A stretch of DNA of 64,000 bases from Pyrrhosoma nymphula (GCA_963573305.1 OY754332.1:144515977-144579976); one strand, 5' to 3'; shown: positions 11,561-23,769, numbered from the stretch's first letter. Notes: a model not told the origin generated them from the letters alone. Numbers and translations: made by a program.

Positions 11561-12311
11561 AAATCATTAAAATGAACGATGCAGTGTTTGTGCTTTAAAA
11601 ACCTTATGAAACTGAGGATCAAATTTTGAAACACTAATTATTAGTAGCGACTATCCAAGAAAGAATTGGCCAATAAAAAGGTGAGGCATTTCCGCATAAT
11701 TTCCCGCGGGCCGGATAAAATCACATTGTTGGACAGATGTGACCCACGGGTAGTACTTTGGAGACCTCTAGATCATCTAGATCGCTGAATGCTTCAGTGA
11801 AATCTACTTTGGAGAAGAATGTGTGGGAAGCTGAAATATTTAAAGCTCAAGGCGAAAACTTGGCAGAATTTTGTTTGAATCATTATCGAGATCTCCATTT
11901 TCATCCATATTTATCATCTCTATTGGCTGGATATTCGGGGAGGTGACATGCAGCTGAAGTCATTTGCACATAGGTGGGTAGGTTGGCAAGGGAAGCATTA
12001 TTTGGGCAGGTGGGGGGTGCCCAAGAGACAACGGCCGAGCATGCCATGATGGAAACAGCCGTTTCCGCTGGAATGCCAAAGGTGAGCATCGGATATACCA
12101 AGGGGGATGGTGCTCCTTTTCGTCCAAATTCTGCTGCCTCCGTCGGCAAGCGGCCGGCGGTATGTGCGAAATGACCCTAGCCGCCGAAGCACGTTAAACT
12201 GGTGCACTCGGATACCCGGCTCTTACCTCGCTCAGGGGGCCACGGATAATAAGGCCCTATCCGATGGACTGAGTACTGCACTTAGAGTACTCTTTGCATA
12301 GCACCCAAGTA

Positions 12312-12387
12312 GAAAGAAATCTCCACCACTCCCGACATTCAACCCCAGGTCCTTGGGGTGGGAAGTCAGTACTCTAGACGCCACACT
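12312..12387 (-). mobile_element. tRNA-derived SINE head (remnant)
   Basis: The minus strand reads GTGGCGTCTAGAGTACTG (A-box-like), CTTCCCACCCCAAGG, GGGGTTGAATG (B-box-like), then GTGGTGGAGATTTC. The same order, with CTTCCCATCCCGAGG and GTGGAGATTTTTC, occurs on plus in the SINE at 41.6 kb, so both belong to one Pol III-transcribed SINE family. Confidence 0.6.
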
Positions 12388-12469
12388 AAACACATTCTCG
12401 ATCTCAGCCGAGGTAAAGGATATTTATCAAGTGTGGATGGATTAGTTGTGCATTTTAGAACCTTAAAAC

Positions 12470-12800
12470 ACGTTAGAGAAGAACCAAGGGTGGGGGCGTG
12501 AGGGGGGCGTGGGGTGGGGGGGGATAAAAGGCGACACACGTCAGTGACACGTCACTGTCACCGGCCGCGGCACGGCGCTTCGTCCACTTAATCTGTGTCG
12601 ACGCGTAAGGAGCAAGCATGCAAGTCGGGGGTGGTGGGCAAGGACAGGGCAAGGGGGAGGCGGTCATGCAACCTGTGGCCGCCGCCGGGCGCCCCGCTCC
12701 CTTCCTCCGCGAGCGAGCGGGCGGGGAAGTGCGGTAGGGCCCGCTCCCGCGCTCAAACCACGTAGGGCTAATCTCATTGCGATTGCACCGGCCTGAACAG
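12470..12800. other. CpG-rich block with G-run tract
   Basis: This is a sharp rise in GC and CpG against an AT-rich background. A tract of G runs at 12490-12523 could form a G-quadruplex. ATAAAAGG (12524-12531) and TCAGTG (12541-12546) resemble TATA and arthropod initiator elements but are ~20 bp apart, shorter than usual. CACGTCA-type repeats follow. It could be a promoter/CpG island or a recently inserted GC-rich repeat; no gene body is recognisable downstream. Confidence 0.4.
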
Positions 12801-14940
12801 GGCATCCATCTATTTACTTTATTACATTCCTGATGTTATTTTTACTTTATTTATTTGTTTTTCTTATTTTAACAACCAGGGTTCGTTAAACAGATTTGAC
12901 GGATGGTGGGCAATTTTAGTGAGCAACTCAGAGTAAATAAATGATATGAAACGTTGGTAAGGTCCACCTTTGTCCCTCCCCCCTTTGGCTTAGGTTTTTC
13001 AAAGTGTCTCTATATACCGAAAATCCAATTTATTTTAGAAACTCTGAGGTCTATCTGCCATTTTCCATGGACCTTAAAGTTTTCAGATGTTATGTTTGTA
13101 TCCTTTTTAGAAAGCCATATCCTCCCATTGCTGCGAAGCAATGCATGACGGGTCCTTTTAGTCATTGTATAAGATCTACTAGATCGGATGTATAACCCAA
13201 GCTCATGATCGATTGAATTTAATTGTATGGACTGGATTTAAGTATGCACAATTAAAAATAGTTGATTATCGGTAGTTCCTGAATTAAATGTGATTTCACT
13301 TAATGAAATGTTCTCGGCATTCAATGCAACTAAATGGTTGTAGCTGTTCTGCGAATCCAAGGGTAAAATTCGTTTCAAAGTTCTTTAAATAAGAAATATC
13401 AACAATAAGTAGCGTACGCGTTTGCATATCTCTGAAACATCTTAAATAATATGCTATGAATATTTAGGGAGAAAGATTATCACTCTGTTGAAATAAAGAT
13501 CATATTACGTGAAATATTGTTGCGATGTAGGTACTTATTTACTTGTGATTGCCGCTTTGTTTTACTACTCTAAAACAAAACTCATGTGGGGAGCGGAAAG
13601 ATAAATTGGACCGTATTGGATATTCACTTGCTTATGCTACACTGTGCATCAACAGAAAATTACAAATGTGTTACTGATATACAATATGGTGCCGCAGAAT
13701 ATAAACAAAAATGGAGTGGAAAATTACACAGGAAATAGTAAGTAAAAGGAAATTTCGGCGCCGGCTGAGCTCTCAAGCTTATATTATGTCGGCGTTGAAA
13801 TGAGGCTCGGAGCCGTGAACTTTAAGATCAGATACCACTCGTTTGTGAATATATTTGGTTAGATTTTATTACGGTAGCAGTCGCGCTCTCAATGTTTGGA
13901 ATCAACGACCAGAGTGCAACGGTCTCTCTGTGAGCGAGAATTTAGTAATCGAGTGGATAAACATTTGACACTGACGGCACGATTTTAAACTTGCCGTTTA
14001 ACCAGAATAAATGGGTTACCTTTCCCGGGAAAAATATGTCAGAACTAACGTGGTAAGTGAGAAGTGATACTATAAATATAATTTTAACGTTAGTGCATGA
14101 ATTACTTCATTTGGCTTTTGGATATGGCCCGATATAATAATGAATACGGCATAAGTTGTGTTGCATTTCTTCAAAGTTGGTGTAACATCATCGCAAAAAG
14201 ATGATATCCGTCCACATGAAGCTATAGGGTTATTTCGCGGCTCTATGCAAGTAGGAATCCACGGAAATATAGCGAGACTGGTATGTACAAAGGTGAGGTT
14301 AATAATGTGAACATTGCGTAGAATTGAGTTCCGCGGTGGATTTTTTGCTTCGCCCTGAATTGGTCTTTGCCCTCAGATGGTGTGAGAATGCGTGATCTTG
14401 ATTCATGAAAACTAAAGGATGCTTATAAATAGCCAGTTGGACAACTCATTGATCCATTAATCAAAGTAGCCCATTGCTTCCCTATTCGTGAAACCCAATG
14501 GGCTTTGGAGAGGCATACTTGAGTAAATGGCATAGTATGGCATGCGTGCATTAAGAAAGGGACACTTGAGAAAGGAGAGGGTTTGAAAATATTACTCTCT
14601 GGAGAGGTCATTAACACGGGTTAAGCTCCTGGAGCACGAATGAAATACTCATCTCATTGGCCATTCGTTGAGTTCCACGCTTTTATGTCTTCCATCGAAA
14701 ATCGCATTGGGTGACATGGGCCTCATGAGAAAAACGTGGAAAGTAGGAAAACAATCGTTGGTGGAGGAATTGTGGGCATTAATGTGTAAAAAAAATCGGT
14801 TTTCATATTACGTCTAAATAATTCATGAAATGAGGAATTACCTACCTCATGGCCTTAATTAATGACGAAACTTCTGATTAAACTTAGAGCGAATAACATA
14901 TGCTACATAGCAGTGAATTTAACGTATCAGTGGAGAATTC
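12801..14940. other. Unassigned AT-rich stretch
   Basis: I see no gene, RNA or repeat here. Small frames (12954-13195, 14423-14617) carry no motif. Confidence 0.4.
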
Positions 14941-15270
14941 CCAAATATGACACAATCTTAGACTAGATGAGCAGCAGAAAGAGAAGATCAATGAAAATGT
15001 GAAATTTTAGAAGAATAATGAATTGGACGGAAATTATCACTAATGAAGGCTCCATGCTAAGACCAATGGAAACTCAGTAAAAGAGACTTATTTGAAACAT
15101 TATAAGACGTAAATTCCTTCGTAAAACAACAATTCATGAAACAGTGAAAGGAAATAATTGCCGAGGAAGGCCAACCATAGAATACATAACCTTAATAATG
15201 AGGGGTATCAACATAATCATTTATGCAGGAAATAAGTGGTTAGCTGAAAATATAATGGAGAGCTGCAGCA
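14941..15270 (+). mobile_element. LINE 3' tail (decayed)
   Basis: The plus strand gives RSMKMWNFRRIMNWTEIITNEG, then GRPTIEYITLIM (15173-15208) and KWLAENIMESCSKP (about 15232-15273). This is the C-terminal signature of the LINE seen intact at 38.84-39.05 kb and 29.5-29.8 kb (family pattern: RRIMxIxWTExITNE, GRPRxEYIxQIM, KRLAxxRxEWxxAxNQS). Most upstream RT sequence is absent, typical of 5' truncation. Stops and frameshifts show it is dead. Confidence 0.75.
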
Positions 15271-15849
15271 AACCAATTTTACCGGTGACAACTGCTTATG
15301 GTGCTACAGATGAGCCATTAATAATTTGTATGCAAAATTCCGACTGGTGGGGTGGTAATTACAGCAAAATTGAGTTTAGGGGGAGAGAATGCTAAAATTT
15401 TCCACATTTGAAGACTTACTTAGAACTTGCAAAGACAGTAAGTGTATACTTTGGATAGGTCTTTGTCCCTTCAGATTTCTTTTGTGATCTCCGAGTTACT
15501 TCTGAGCAGATAACTGTCCATTAAGTTAAAATACTTTGAAATTTTTAAGACACCCGTGTGCTAAACAAATGCGTCAACTTTGTGGACTGCGGTATAAGCT
15601 TGAATACGAGAAATTCGTGATATTGGATTCACGATACTTCGTAAGAATATCGTGTTCCTTTATAGCCGCTATGTAATTCGCATTCGAAGAAGAAGCCATT
15701 TAGCATAATGGGGAAAAGCTCTATGAGAAAATTCGGCGAATTTGGATTGGAATCACAATCCAGGCGCTTGTTTTTTCATACTCTTACTGTTAGCATAGCG
15801 ATAGCGTGTTAGGGACCGGAATTCCTCTAAAAATGTCTGTTACTTTCAA

Positions 15850-15935
15850 TACTCATAGCCGGGGCCCTCGGAATGGGAATAAAGTACTCCAGCCACCATA
15901 CCGGCCGGGTCTCTTTTAACTCCGTGCTTAAATCT
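15850..15935 (-). mobile_element. Possible tRNA-derived SINE remnant
   Basis: The minus strand reads GGTATGGTGGCTGGAGTACT followed by TTCCCATTCCGAGGGCCC, which parallels the A-box and 'CTTCCCATCCCGAGGGC' segment of the SINEs at 12.3 and 41.6 kb. No clear tail is visible. Confidence 0.4.
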
Positions 15936-17435
15936 CCAATTGCGCCCGAAAGATCATTTAAAAGAGCGAATCACCTTCCCGATTTCGATAAAAAATCAGT
16001 TCGTATTCATACCGGAATCCGAAAATCAAACACGATATTCTAGCTTCACTGTTTACGACGGTCTTGAAATGGGGGGCACGTTGAAGTTGAGGAGTCACTG
16101 AAATTCAAAATAGCCCGGCCATCAGGAAATGAGCATACTAGCATCGGATCGCGAGACGATCGCTTCGATTTTGTAATTCAAGAGCAGCATATCAGGACAA
16201 AGGCACAAAAAACATGGGAACTGATCTCCGTAGTTCTCACTTCCTGTTGAATCATAATCTCCACGTTTTTGTTGTGTTCCGGGGGTACAAGTAAGCTGAC
16301 GCATTGCTATTCATGCACGTGGCTTCGATGAAATTCTCGCCCGTCGTGAACGCGTCCAGTCTCTGGTGTCCGAGTGGTGTGCTTGTAGTGATTTGACACC
16401 TCTTTCCCACTGCACCATCGTCAAGAATCCACGGAACGCCATTCGAACTCAAACGAGTAGAAGTACTTACAACTGCATTGAGACACCACCGGGGCGTGGA
16501 GCAGGTGGTGTTAGCACACTAGCAACGATTTATTTTCAAATTGGGGCTATGAATTGGGGTGAAATAGAAAATAATGTGAGATGTTTTTTAAACAAATCAG
16601 TCTCTTGCTAATCGTTTGAGTCATTTATCGTGCGCTGGAAGAAGAATTGTTTGCTCTTATTGTCCGAATGACGCTCTTATTTTGCTGCTTCTGTCAAATA
16701 GAGATGTGGCGTGGGCGTAGAATAATATCCTCCGTGTCACACTGAAACTCGCGTGATCTAAAATTCTCGAGTAATCTAAGCCTTGCGTGTAACCACCGAC
16801 TCTTTAGCAGCTCCCAAACCTGTCCTTACATCAAATATGTTACACTCTTTGTTCGCTTAGAAGAAGTAGAAGTGTTGAACAAACCTTGTGGGTTTTCTTT
16901 GTATCTTCTGTCGTTCGAGTATTAAATCTTATGTTCAGGGTCCCAGATGATTGCGATGAGCTCGATATTTGGCATAGCTAGAGCAAAGTACTTTTTTTGC
17001 CCTTTAAGCCCTATTTCATCCGAGGATCTTCCTTCTATTCCCTTGCAAATACCGATTCTTTAAAAAGTAGCGCCGCCAATGTTTCTAGTGTGCTTTCCTC
17101 ACTACAGGTTGGAAGTTATGGCAACGCCATGGTGTTTCACTTTAATCGCTTCGGTAATACCTACTCCCTGAACTCCGTAGATATTGCTTAGAATTGACTT
17201 CTTTGGCAAGTATGTATTGCCGTGCCGTTATTTAGTTCCAGTCCCCTCCTCCTCCAGCTCTTCCCACTTGTAGTTATATAAGTTGGAAATGTCTAGTGAA
17301 AAAGCATCAAAATCCTGACTATATTTGGTAATATCTCGATAAATGTCCAATTTGTCAGCGAATAATTTAATTAAATGTGATCTAATTATATTTCAAGTTA
17401 ATATTGTTTTTAAAGGAACTGATATTTAAAAAAAA
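15936..17435. other. Unassigned stretch
   Basis: No gene is recognised. GGTGTCCGAGTGGTGTGCTTG (16367-16387) resembles a Leu/Ser-type A box and ATTCGAACTC (16441-16450) a B box, but the intervening arms do not fold as a tRNA. Frames at 16252-16611 overlap on both strands and look spurious. Confidence 0.35.
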
Positions 17436-17507
17436 CTCCCAGGTGGGGAATCTAATTCCAGTCTCCCGCGTGACAGGTGGGGATACTGACCACTACACAA
17501 CCAAGGA
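17436..17507 (-). tRNA. tRNA-Asp(GUC)-like gene, probably decayed
   Basis: The minus-strand 72-mer has tRNA-Asp order: acceptor TCCTTGG pairing with CCTGGGA (one mismatch, one G-U), discriminator G, a D-arm with TAGTGGTCAGTATC, anticodon stem-loop with CCTGTCACGC giving anticodon GUC, and a GGGAGA-type variable region. Eight T's follow the discriminator directly (17428-17435 as A's on plus), a textbook Pol III terminator. The T arm is damaged: stem TGGAA/CCCCA has two mismatches and the loop/B box reads TTAGATT instead of TTCAATT. It is therefore likely a pseudogene or the tRNA head of a SINE. Confidence 0.75.
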
Positions 17508-18056
17508 CTCTACGCCCGTAAGTATGTGAATAGGGTATGAAACTATGCTGTAAGGGGATCGAAAACATTAGAATGGCTGGACTGCCTCATGAATTCAAAC
17601 GAATGGTCATTAGCTCAGACTTCATTCCAGACTACATTGAAAAATAATAAATATAGGTTGAGTTGAGTGATTCATGCCTATTTTTATAATATGTGGTGGA
17701 TAAATGTCGCATCTATGATTGAGTTTAAAACTTTGTAGACATCCTCTGTCATCTTTAGCGCCCTTTATATTTAACCGGCTGTCTGATAACCAAAACATTA
17801 ACTTAACGCTTCAGTTAACGGCTGATAACAACCACACACCTTAAAGTCGGACATTTCGCTCTTGTTTTTCCGCAAATAAAATCTAGCTGCATTGTGGGAT
17901 AGGACCCCAGTCTTAATACAGGATTGGACAGCCTTTCATGGTGCGGCTGATTGCTTTGGCTTTGATTACTTCTTGCACAAGATGAAGTGCCAACTAAAAC
18001 CCGAAATATTGGTAACGGCTTTTGGGCGTTCCTCCGCGTTGTCTTATCTAAAGGCG

Positions 18057-18100
18057 AGGACAGTTTCTCCAGCCATCCTGCTGGCGTCTTCAGGTCAGAA
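18057..18100 (-). ncRNA. Hammerhead-like motif (left arm of palindrome)
   Basis: This is the inverted copy of the motif at 18220-18262: on minus CTGAAGA, C, GCCAGC/GCTGG, A, GAAA, CTGTC. The same caveats apply. Confidence 0.4.
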
Positions 18101-18219
18101 GTGTCGATGCGTTGAAATTGGCCGTCTTATATAGGAGCTTGGGAGGTCGTAGGTATCAGACCTAACCTACGACATTCCAAGCTCCTATTTAAGACGGCCA
18201 ATTTCAACGCATCGACACT

Positions 18220-18262
18220 TCTGACCTGAAGACGCCAGCAGGATGGCTGGAGAAACTGTCTT
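18220..18262 (+). ncRNA. Hammerhead-like motif (right arm of palindrome)
   Basis: CTGAAGA (18226-18232) fits the CUGANGA core box. One extra C precedes a helix II of CCAGC/GCTGG. An extra A and then GAAA (18252-18255) follow, with ACTGTC supplying a one-pair helix III (A-U around CUG) and C at the cleavage position. No good helix I pairing is visible next to it, so this is the weakest of the better cores. Its order matches the cores at 34.5, 50.2 and 54.6 kb. Confidence 0.4.
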
Positions 18263-18599
18263 CGCCTTTAGACAAGACAACACGGAGGAACGCCCGAAAG
18301 CCGTTACCAATATGGAGAAACGCCGTGGAAACCTCAGATCCAATTTAAAACCCGAAATATTTTTCTCTTCATCTAGTTTCGTTTCCTCCTTGCTTCATCC
18401 TATTCCCTTTTCTTCATCTTCCCTTGTCTTCTCCTCGGCTCATCTCCCTCCTCCCTCTTTCGCCTTCCTTCCTATACGCCTCCTATACTCCTCGCTTTGT
18501 ATCGTTCCCTCCTCGTTTCACAGTTGCAACTTCCCGTCTCATCCTTACCTCGTACCTCATAGACCTGCATAGTCTTGTCTTCTTCTAGCCTCGTCTCAT

Positions 18600-19000
18600 C
18601 TCCTATAGTCTCCTCCCTGTCTCGTCTCCTTCTCGTGTGGCCTCTCGCCACGTTCACGCCGTGGGCACGTCGCCTCCTGTAATTGAAACGGAGACGATGG
18701 CCTGGGATTGAAGTCGGCGGATAAATGAGACGCCCTCGGTCGCGATTTGTTCGAGGAAGTTGCGGGGTGGGAAGGGGGCGCAGGGGGGCGCTGGTGGGGG
18801 GGGGCAAGGGGGGGGGGCAGGACGGACGAGCGGACGGACGCCTCTGCGGAGGGAGCGTCGCCCGCGGCGGGTGCCTCGTCGCACGTGAGCTGCCGCCGGG
18901 CGCTTTAATTGAAAGTTCCGATTGACATAGAGAGACGTCGCTTGGCCACCTGGCACTCTGCTTGACGCCGGCCGTTGCGTTGCCGGGGTGAAGCGTATTT
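18600..19000. other. CpG-rich block with G-quadruplex-prone tract
   Basis: Very GC- and CpG-rich. Runs of 3-10 G's at 18765-18818 on plus fit a G-quadruplex. The 186-codon minus frame (18472-19032) is rich in Arg and Pro because of composition; it has no domain I recognise and I do not call it a gene. It may be a promoter/CpG island or a GC-rich repeat. Confidence 0.45.
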
Positions 19001-19179
19001 CGAGACTCCGAATTGTGGAAGTCACGGGCCAAACATTCTTAAAATATTGTTATCCCGAATCTACATATCTTTTAATCGGTTTTACCTTTTTACACTGTTT
19101 TCAGTCATTTTTCGCTTTAATTTTGTAAAAATGTTTATCCGAGTTCTATATCATAGTGACTAATTTTGACCGACAGCAT

Positions 19180-19350
19180 GACATGAACAGCAGTCATCAA
19201 TCCGGAGATTGGTTTTCTGCAGCTGTCTACTCAACCAGCCTTCCAGTCAACCGATTTATTCCTTCACAAGTCTTACCTTTGATGAGTCTTAATAATTTGC
19301 TTAATGTAATCCATCTATGTTTTTCCTCGGCATTCCTTCCCATTTTTAAA
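19180..19350 (-). mobile_element. LINE 3' tail
   Basis: The minus strand translates to RWITLSKLLRLIKGKTCEG, then INRLTGRLVE, a stop in place of Trp, TAAENQSPD. This fits the LINE end pattern (YIxQIM...KRLAxxRxEWxxAANQS). The plus-strand TCATCAATCCGGAGATTGG segment is the reverse complement of the coding end. Only ~170 bp remain. Confidence 0.7.
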
Positions 19351-21034
19351 TTCCATCAGGTATGTTTAGGTTATGTAGTGACTTATTGATTACTTGTTGT
19401 CAGTCAATGAATTATTCATGAAGAAGGCAATTATGATACTATCGTTCAATTTCATACTTTAACGGAATATAGCGGTTTTACATGTTTAAACAGAGATAAT
19501 TTAAACACTGCACCACATCCACTCTTAATGGTATGTGAATCTCACTTTCTCATTTAGTACCTACCTCTATCACCACCGCAGGACCACTGACAAGAATGGG
19601 ATATTTGATAATATAAGCAGAACTCAGCATATCATGGTGTCAACAAACTAAAATGATTCTCGGTTCTTAGTATGAGTCGTATATCTCTTACATATAGCAC
19701 ATTTAAAGTAACAAAGAATCACGAATCTTCGCACCTAAAATTCTCATAGAAATTCAGTCCTAAACTTTCAAAGGTAAGCGCAATTTTTCGGGAAGCGCAA
19801 TTTTTCAATCAATTTTTTCTTCCCATATATGCTCTACACTTTTCATGAGAAACTAAGGTGGTGGAACCTTGAAGAGTTAAGGTTAGCAGTTAGCAAATAT
19901 ACATGCTGGATAGGTTAATTCGTCGTACTTGTAGAGGATAACCTTTGTCGTTCTATCGAAATCAACAAATCGCTAGAATAATTAAATGACATTTTCCTGG
20001 AGTCTCATAACTTACTCAATTCCATCCCATAGTACAGTACGAATCAGTAAGTGTAAATGCAATGAAAATTGGGATTAGGACTAGTAAATAATTCTTAAAA
20101 CGACCATTAATTATTTATTAACTAACGTGTATCGATGTACGAATAAAATTAACTAAAATATTTTGGAATCAACTGGTGGCAGAGAATAAAGAGGAGTCTT
20201 GAGCAAAGTATAATGTTTCCAATTTATCTTTAAATTGCCGACGAGGCGGGTATATTTTTGTGCGATGCACTTAGAAAGTAGGAAATAGGGATGGGCAAAA
20301 AATATCGGTCTTCGGTTGTACCAGGTGCCGAAAATCGAACAGCTTTGCCATCTGGCTAGGAAAAGTAGTTGAATGATCTGGAATTTATTGACATAAACGT
20401 GTATTTACTGGGAATGTAAGAAAATGCATTTCTTACTACTATATATTAATTTATTTACGTTAGGTATTATATTACTTAAATATTACGTCGAGAAATCGCA
20501 TTTAAAGCAACAAGAACATGTCCATAAGAAAAAGCAATACAAACTTCAAGAATGCTTAATGACAAGAATCAGTATTCATATGCCGGGGTTGACTTCAGAG
20601 TTGATATCTAAAGAAGTACTTTTTGAATAATTTACCGAGTGGTAAATAGCTACTGAGTCAATTGGCGCTAATGTTATGCTCATGCTGCAGCTCATGAGTT
20701 CCCAAATTTAATTCCTGGATCTCTGTCTCAAACAGTCCTAAAAATGGAAACTGAATGGCTAATTTTATACAGGTTGTATAGACTTTCGAGTTTATTATCA
20801 TAATGTTTTGCATGATCGGTAGTTTTATTTGGTCATCCAAATGTACCTTAGGATTACACATTTAAATTGTGCCTTTTGATTGGGGCGACAATAGTCTCCG
20901 GAGATAATTTTCACGCAAATTTTTGTACATTAATCGACAAAACGGAGATATTATTTTCAAATGAGATGTAATTATAGCAATGGAACGGTGGTGGACGCGT
21001 GAGTAAGGAGCATTTCCCTCCTTGTGGAGCTATG

Positions 21035-21038
<4 letters not shown>
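19351..21038. other. Unassigned AT-rich stretch
   Basis: Nothing recognisable; small frames only (20424-20630, 20658-20861 minus). Confidence 0.4.

Positions 21039-21088
<50 letters not shown>
21039..21088. repeat. (AT)25 microsatellite
   Basis: Fifty uninterrupted bases of alternating A and T. The Tyr-Ile runs of the minus-strand frames crossing it are artefacts. Confidence 0.98.
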
Positions 21089-21091
<3 letters not shown>

Positions 21092-23769
21092 TTTCGGGGT
21101 GTTTGAATTGCCTTCCTTCCCAAAAATTGCATTTGTCCTCCTTTCTCTCAAACTGGCCAGCTGGAAGGGGATCATGAGCACCATGGCAATTATTGATTGA
21201 TAAGTGCGTCTCTTGAAACGCTCGTCTTTGATTAAATTACAACGGTCGGATCACCCAGGCTTTTGTAGCCCTCACGTGTGTGGATTTAATGGATTAAATT
21301 CACCCAGGTGAAGTCTACCGGCCCTGCACGCTCACTTTTAATCAGGGATATGATCTTTAATGAAAATATCCGATACATGAAAGTTTCAGATATTATTCAC
21401 AGAATGGTGTGAATTCGAAAAGGTATACAACGATCGTTCAGTAAAAAGAAAGTAACATTACCCGGTCCGAAAAGTCAAGGTACCATTCAGCAACCAATCC
21501 GAAAAAGTAAGATGTAGATCCTCGGTAAGACCTTGTGCTGTGCATTGGAGAGGATAGGGATGGGAGAGTAGGGTGGATGGGAGAGTAGATAGGGTTGGGA
21601 GGGGGCTCTTGTGTCGCGGTGGGGCCCTTAGAGGAGACAGGGTCCAGGATGTGGACTTTATCTTTTTTACCTGTATTTCGCACCCTCTGGTTACCCACCC
21701 ACCACCTGGCTGAGAGTGAACAGGAAGAAAAAGGCTGTTTGAACTTACCGGCAATCAAGCTAGCTAAACATCTTCAAGGGGACCCAGGGTGCATGTCTTC
21801 GGAGGACGGACCTAGGGCAGCTTCTGGGTGGGTCACAATATGAATATGGGGGAGGGTTGAAGGTTGATCAGGGGATCCTGAGTGCAAGATGACAACTTAA
21901 ACTTGATACGTAATAAAAAAATATAATTTTCTTCTCCACTCCTTGCTTCCAAGGTAATTCAAGCCCTGATTCATATTTATTACCACATGAGGTGACGCAA
22001 CAAACAGAATCTTCTGGCGTTAAATAAATACCCCGTATAGTTTTGGGGGGAAATAAATAAATATTTCCTAATTTGGATAAATTTCAAAAAACATGTTTTT
22101 GTTCCATGGGGACATCAGTCGACTCAGAACGCACTGTGTCCTTCACAAATCATCACTGATGAAAGGCTGTCTTCAGAACTGAGCAATCCTGATTCTTTTT
22201 CTTGGAACCCTAGATGATGAATATTGGGGAATATAGATAATTATTAATTATATTTTGGGTATTATTGGAATACTATTTATATGCTTTGAAAATATTGAGG
22301 TTTCAAGGATTAGTATTTATTACTGTAATTTCGATGTAATTATAAATTGACTTAATTGACTTCATTTATGATTTATCTATTCGAGACATGAAAAAATATA
22401 AAACATTTTCTGGATCTTACCTCTAGACTTTTTCCACCATTTAGAAAATTTTGTCAATTACTGTATACTCTGGGCCGACTTTTTGGGTAAGATATGATGA
22501 CCAATAACTTGATGAACTTTGATTACTGTGTACCTGTGTAAAACCTTCCATTTAACGTTCGAGTATTCCGAAGCCAGGGGCTGTTCTGCTGCTGAATTGA
22601 AAACCTAAGCACTGGTGGCAAAATACTGATTAGGTACCTATGCGAACTTGCAAGGCATAACACGCTGAATTTATAGAATTGATAAGTGTGACTGCGACTT
22701 AGAAATTAATTTTTGCTCGCAGAGAAGCAACTGTTGTTTTCATTTGAGGAAATGTGGGTGAATTAAATGAGTTTTCGCGGATTAGGAAATAGTGAAGTGA
22801 CTTTGCAATCGTAACATGAATTCAGCGAAGCTAAACTTATAACCTGACTAATACATGTAATTTCCGAGGTGTTGATTATTTTTCAAATGATACCGAATCT
22901 CAGCAACACGGAAATGAAAAACTTCACGAACTTGTTCCATGTATTTCCACATTTTTTTCATAAAAATTAGGTTAGTGCAACAAGCTAAAAGATCATGCCA
23001 GGTTTTATCATAGCTTGGTAAACGGTGCGGATGAATCTACTGTATCTGTCACTGATTTACATCTACTATATTTCTCGTAATTAATTTTCAATGAAACCTA
23101 ACATTAATAATTCCTCAGTGGGATGACAAGAGCGAACACTTCACTTTCAATATAATTTTTCAGGGTATTCACGGCAGATAGTTTATATATTTTCAATGAA
23201 AGACTTGTGCAACTACTCTTCTTGATTCCAAACCGTGCTCCAAATTAAAAATTTACCTTCCTCCTGGATAAATGGAATTCAGTTAACGAGGCATCGATTT
23301 ATAAACAAATGTCAATTGTGCCCCTAGCTTGAGCGCATTGTTTTTTTGCCATACAATAGTCTACAGCATCACATACTTACAAACACATACTATTATAATT
23401 TTTAAAATAATTGTTAATTACAAAACTAGCAACGTTCAGTGTTTTTTTTGCATTTTTAGGAGCGGAAATTTAACAAATCTTATCGTGTAACCACTCATTT
23501 TGTAAGTATTTTTATTCTTTACATTTCTTTCATCTCATTGAATTACCCAGATCTGATCTATAATTTTTGTAATAACGCCAGAAACCTCTTTTCAGCATCT
23601 TTGACGATAGTTTCTAACAAAACAGGGGAAAATGGCGTGTGGATGTTTTGCTTATTTTCATCTAAATCTTGTAATGTATATGATTCATCTATCATCTATC
23701 TTTACACAATTATGTCAAAATCAGGAATTTTTTCATGCTATAGTAACTGGCCTTTAGGAAAAATAACTG
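21089..23769. other. Unassigned stretch
   Basis: Around 21559-21588 a 13-bp unit GATGGGAGAGTAG occurs twice in tandem 17 bp apart. The overlapping frames at 21438-21843 on both strands share composition bias and show no motif. The remainder is AT-rich with nothing I can assign. Confidence 0.35.

Larger units (their letters stand above)
17997..18361. mobile_element. Head-to-head palindromic terminal-repeat element flanked by a ~15-bp direct repeat
   Basis: Bases 18006-18154 and 18165-18313 are inverted copies of each other (about 148 bp per arm, few mismatches) around a centre near 18159. The arms include GGTAACGGC / GCCGTTACC at the outside and GTCTTCAGGTCAGAAGTG / CACTTCTGACCTGAAGAC inside. 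The direct repeat AAAACCCGAAATATT occurs at 17997-18011 and 18347-18361, consistent with a target-site duplication around the unit. Each arm contains a hammerhead-like core. A related right-end segment (AAACGCCGTGGAAACC) recurs at 43.95 kb. I infer a Penelope-type terminal repeat inserted as an inverted dimer. Confidence 0.65.

Noticed and set aside
16367..16450. Leu/Ser-tRNA-like A and B boxes
   Set aside because: The intervening sequence does not form tRNA arms and no terminator follows.
18472..19032. 186-codon minus-strand Arg/Pro-rich frame
   Set aside because: Lies in a CpG-rich block with frames on both strands; no domain, composition explains the absence of stops.
20911..21184. Frames with Tyr-Ile repeats
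   Set aside because: Translation of the (AT)25 microsatellite.
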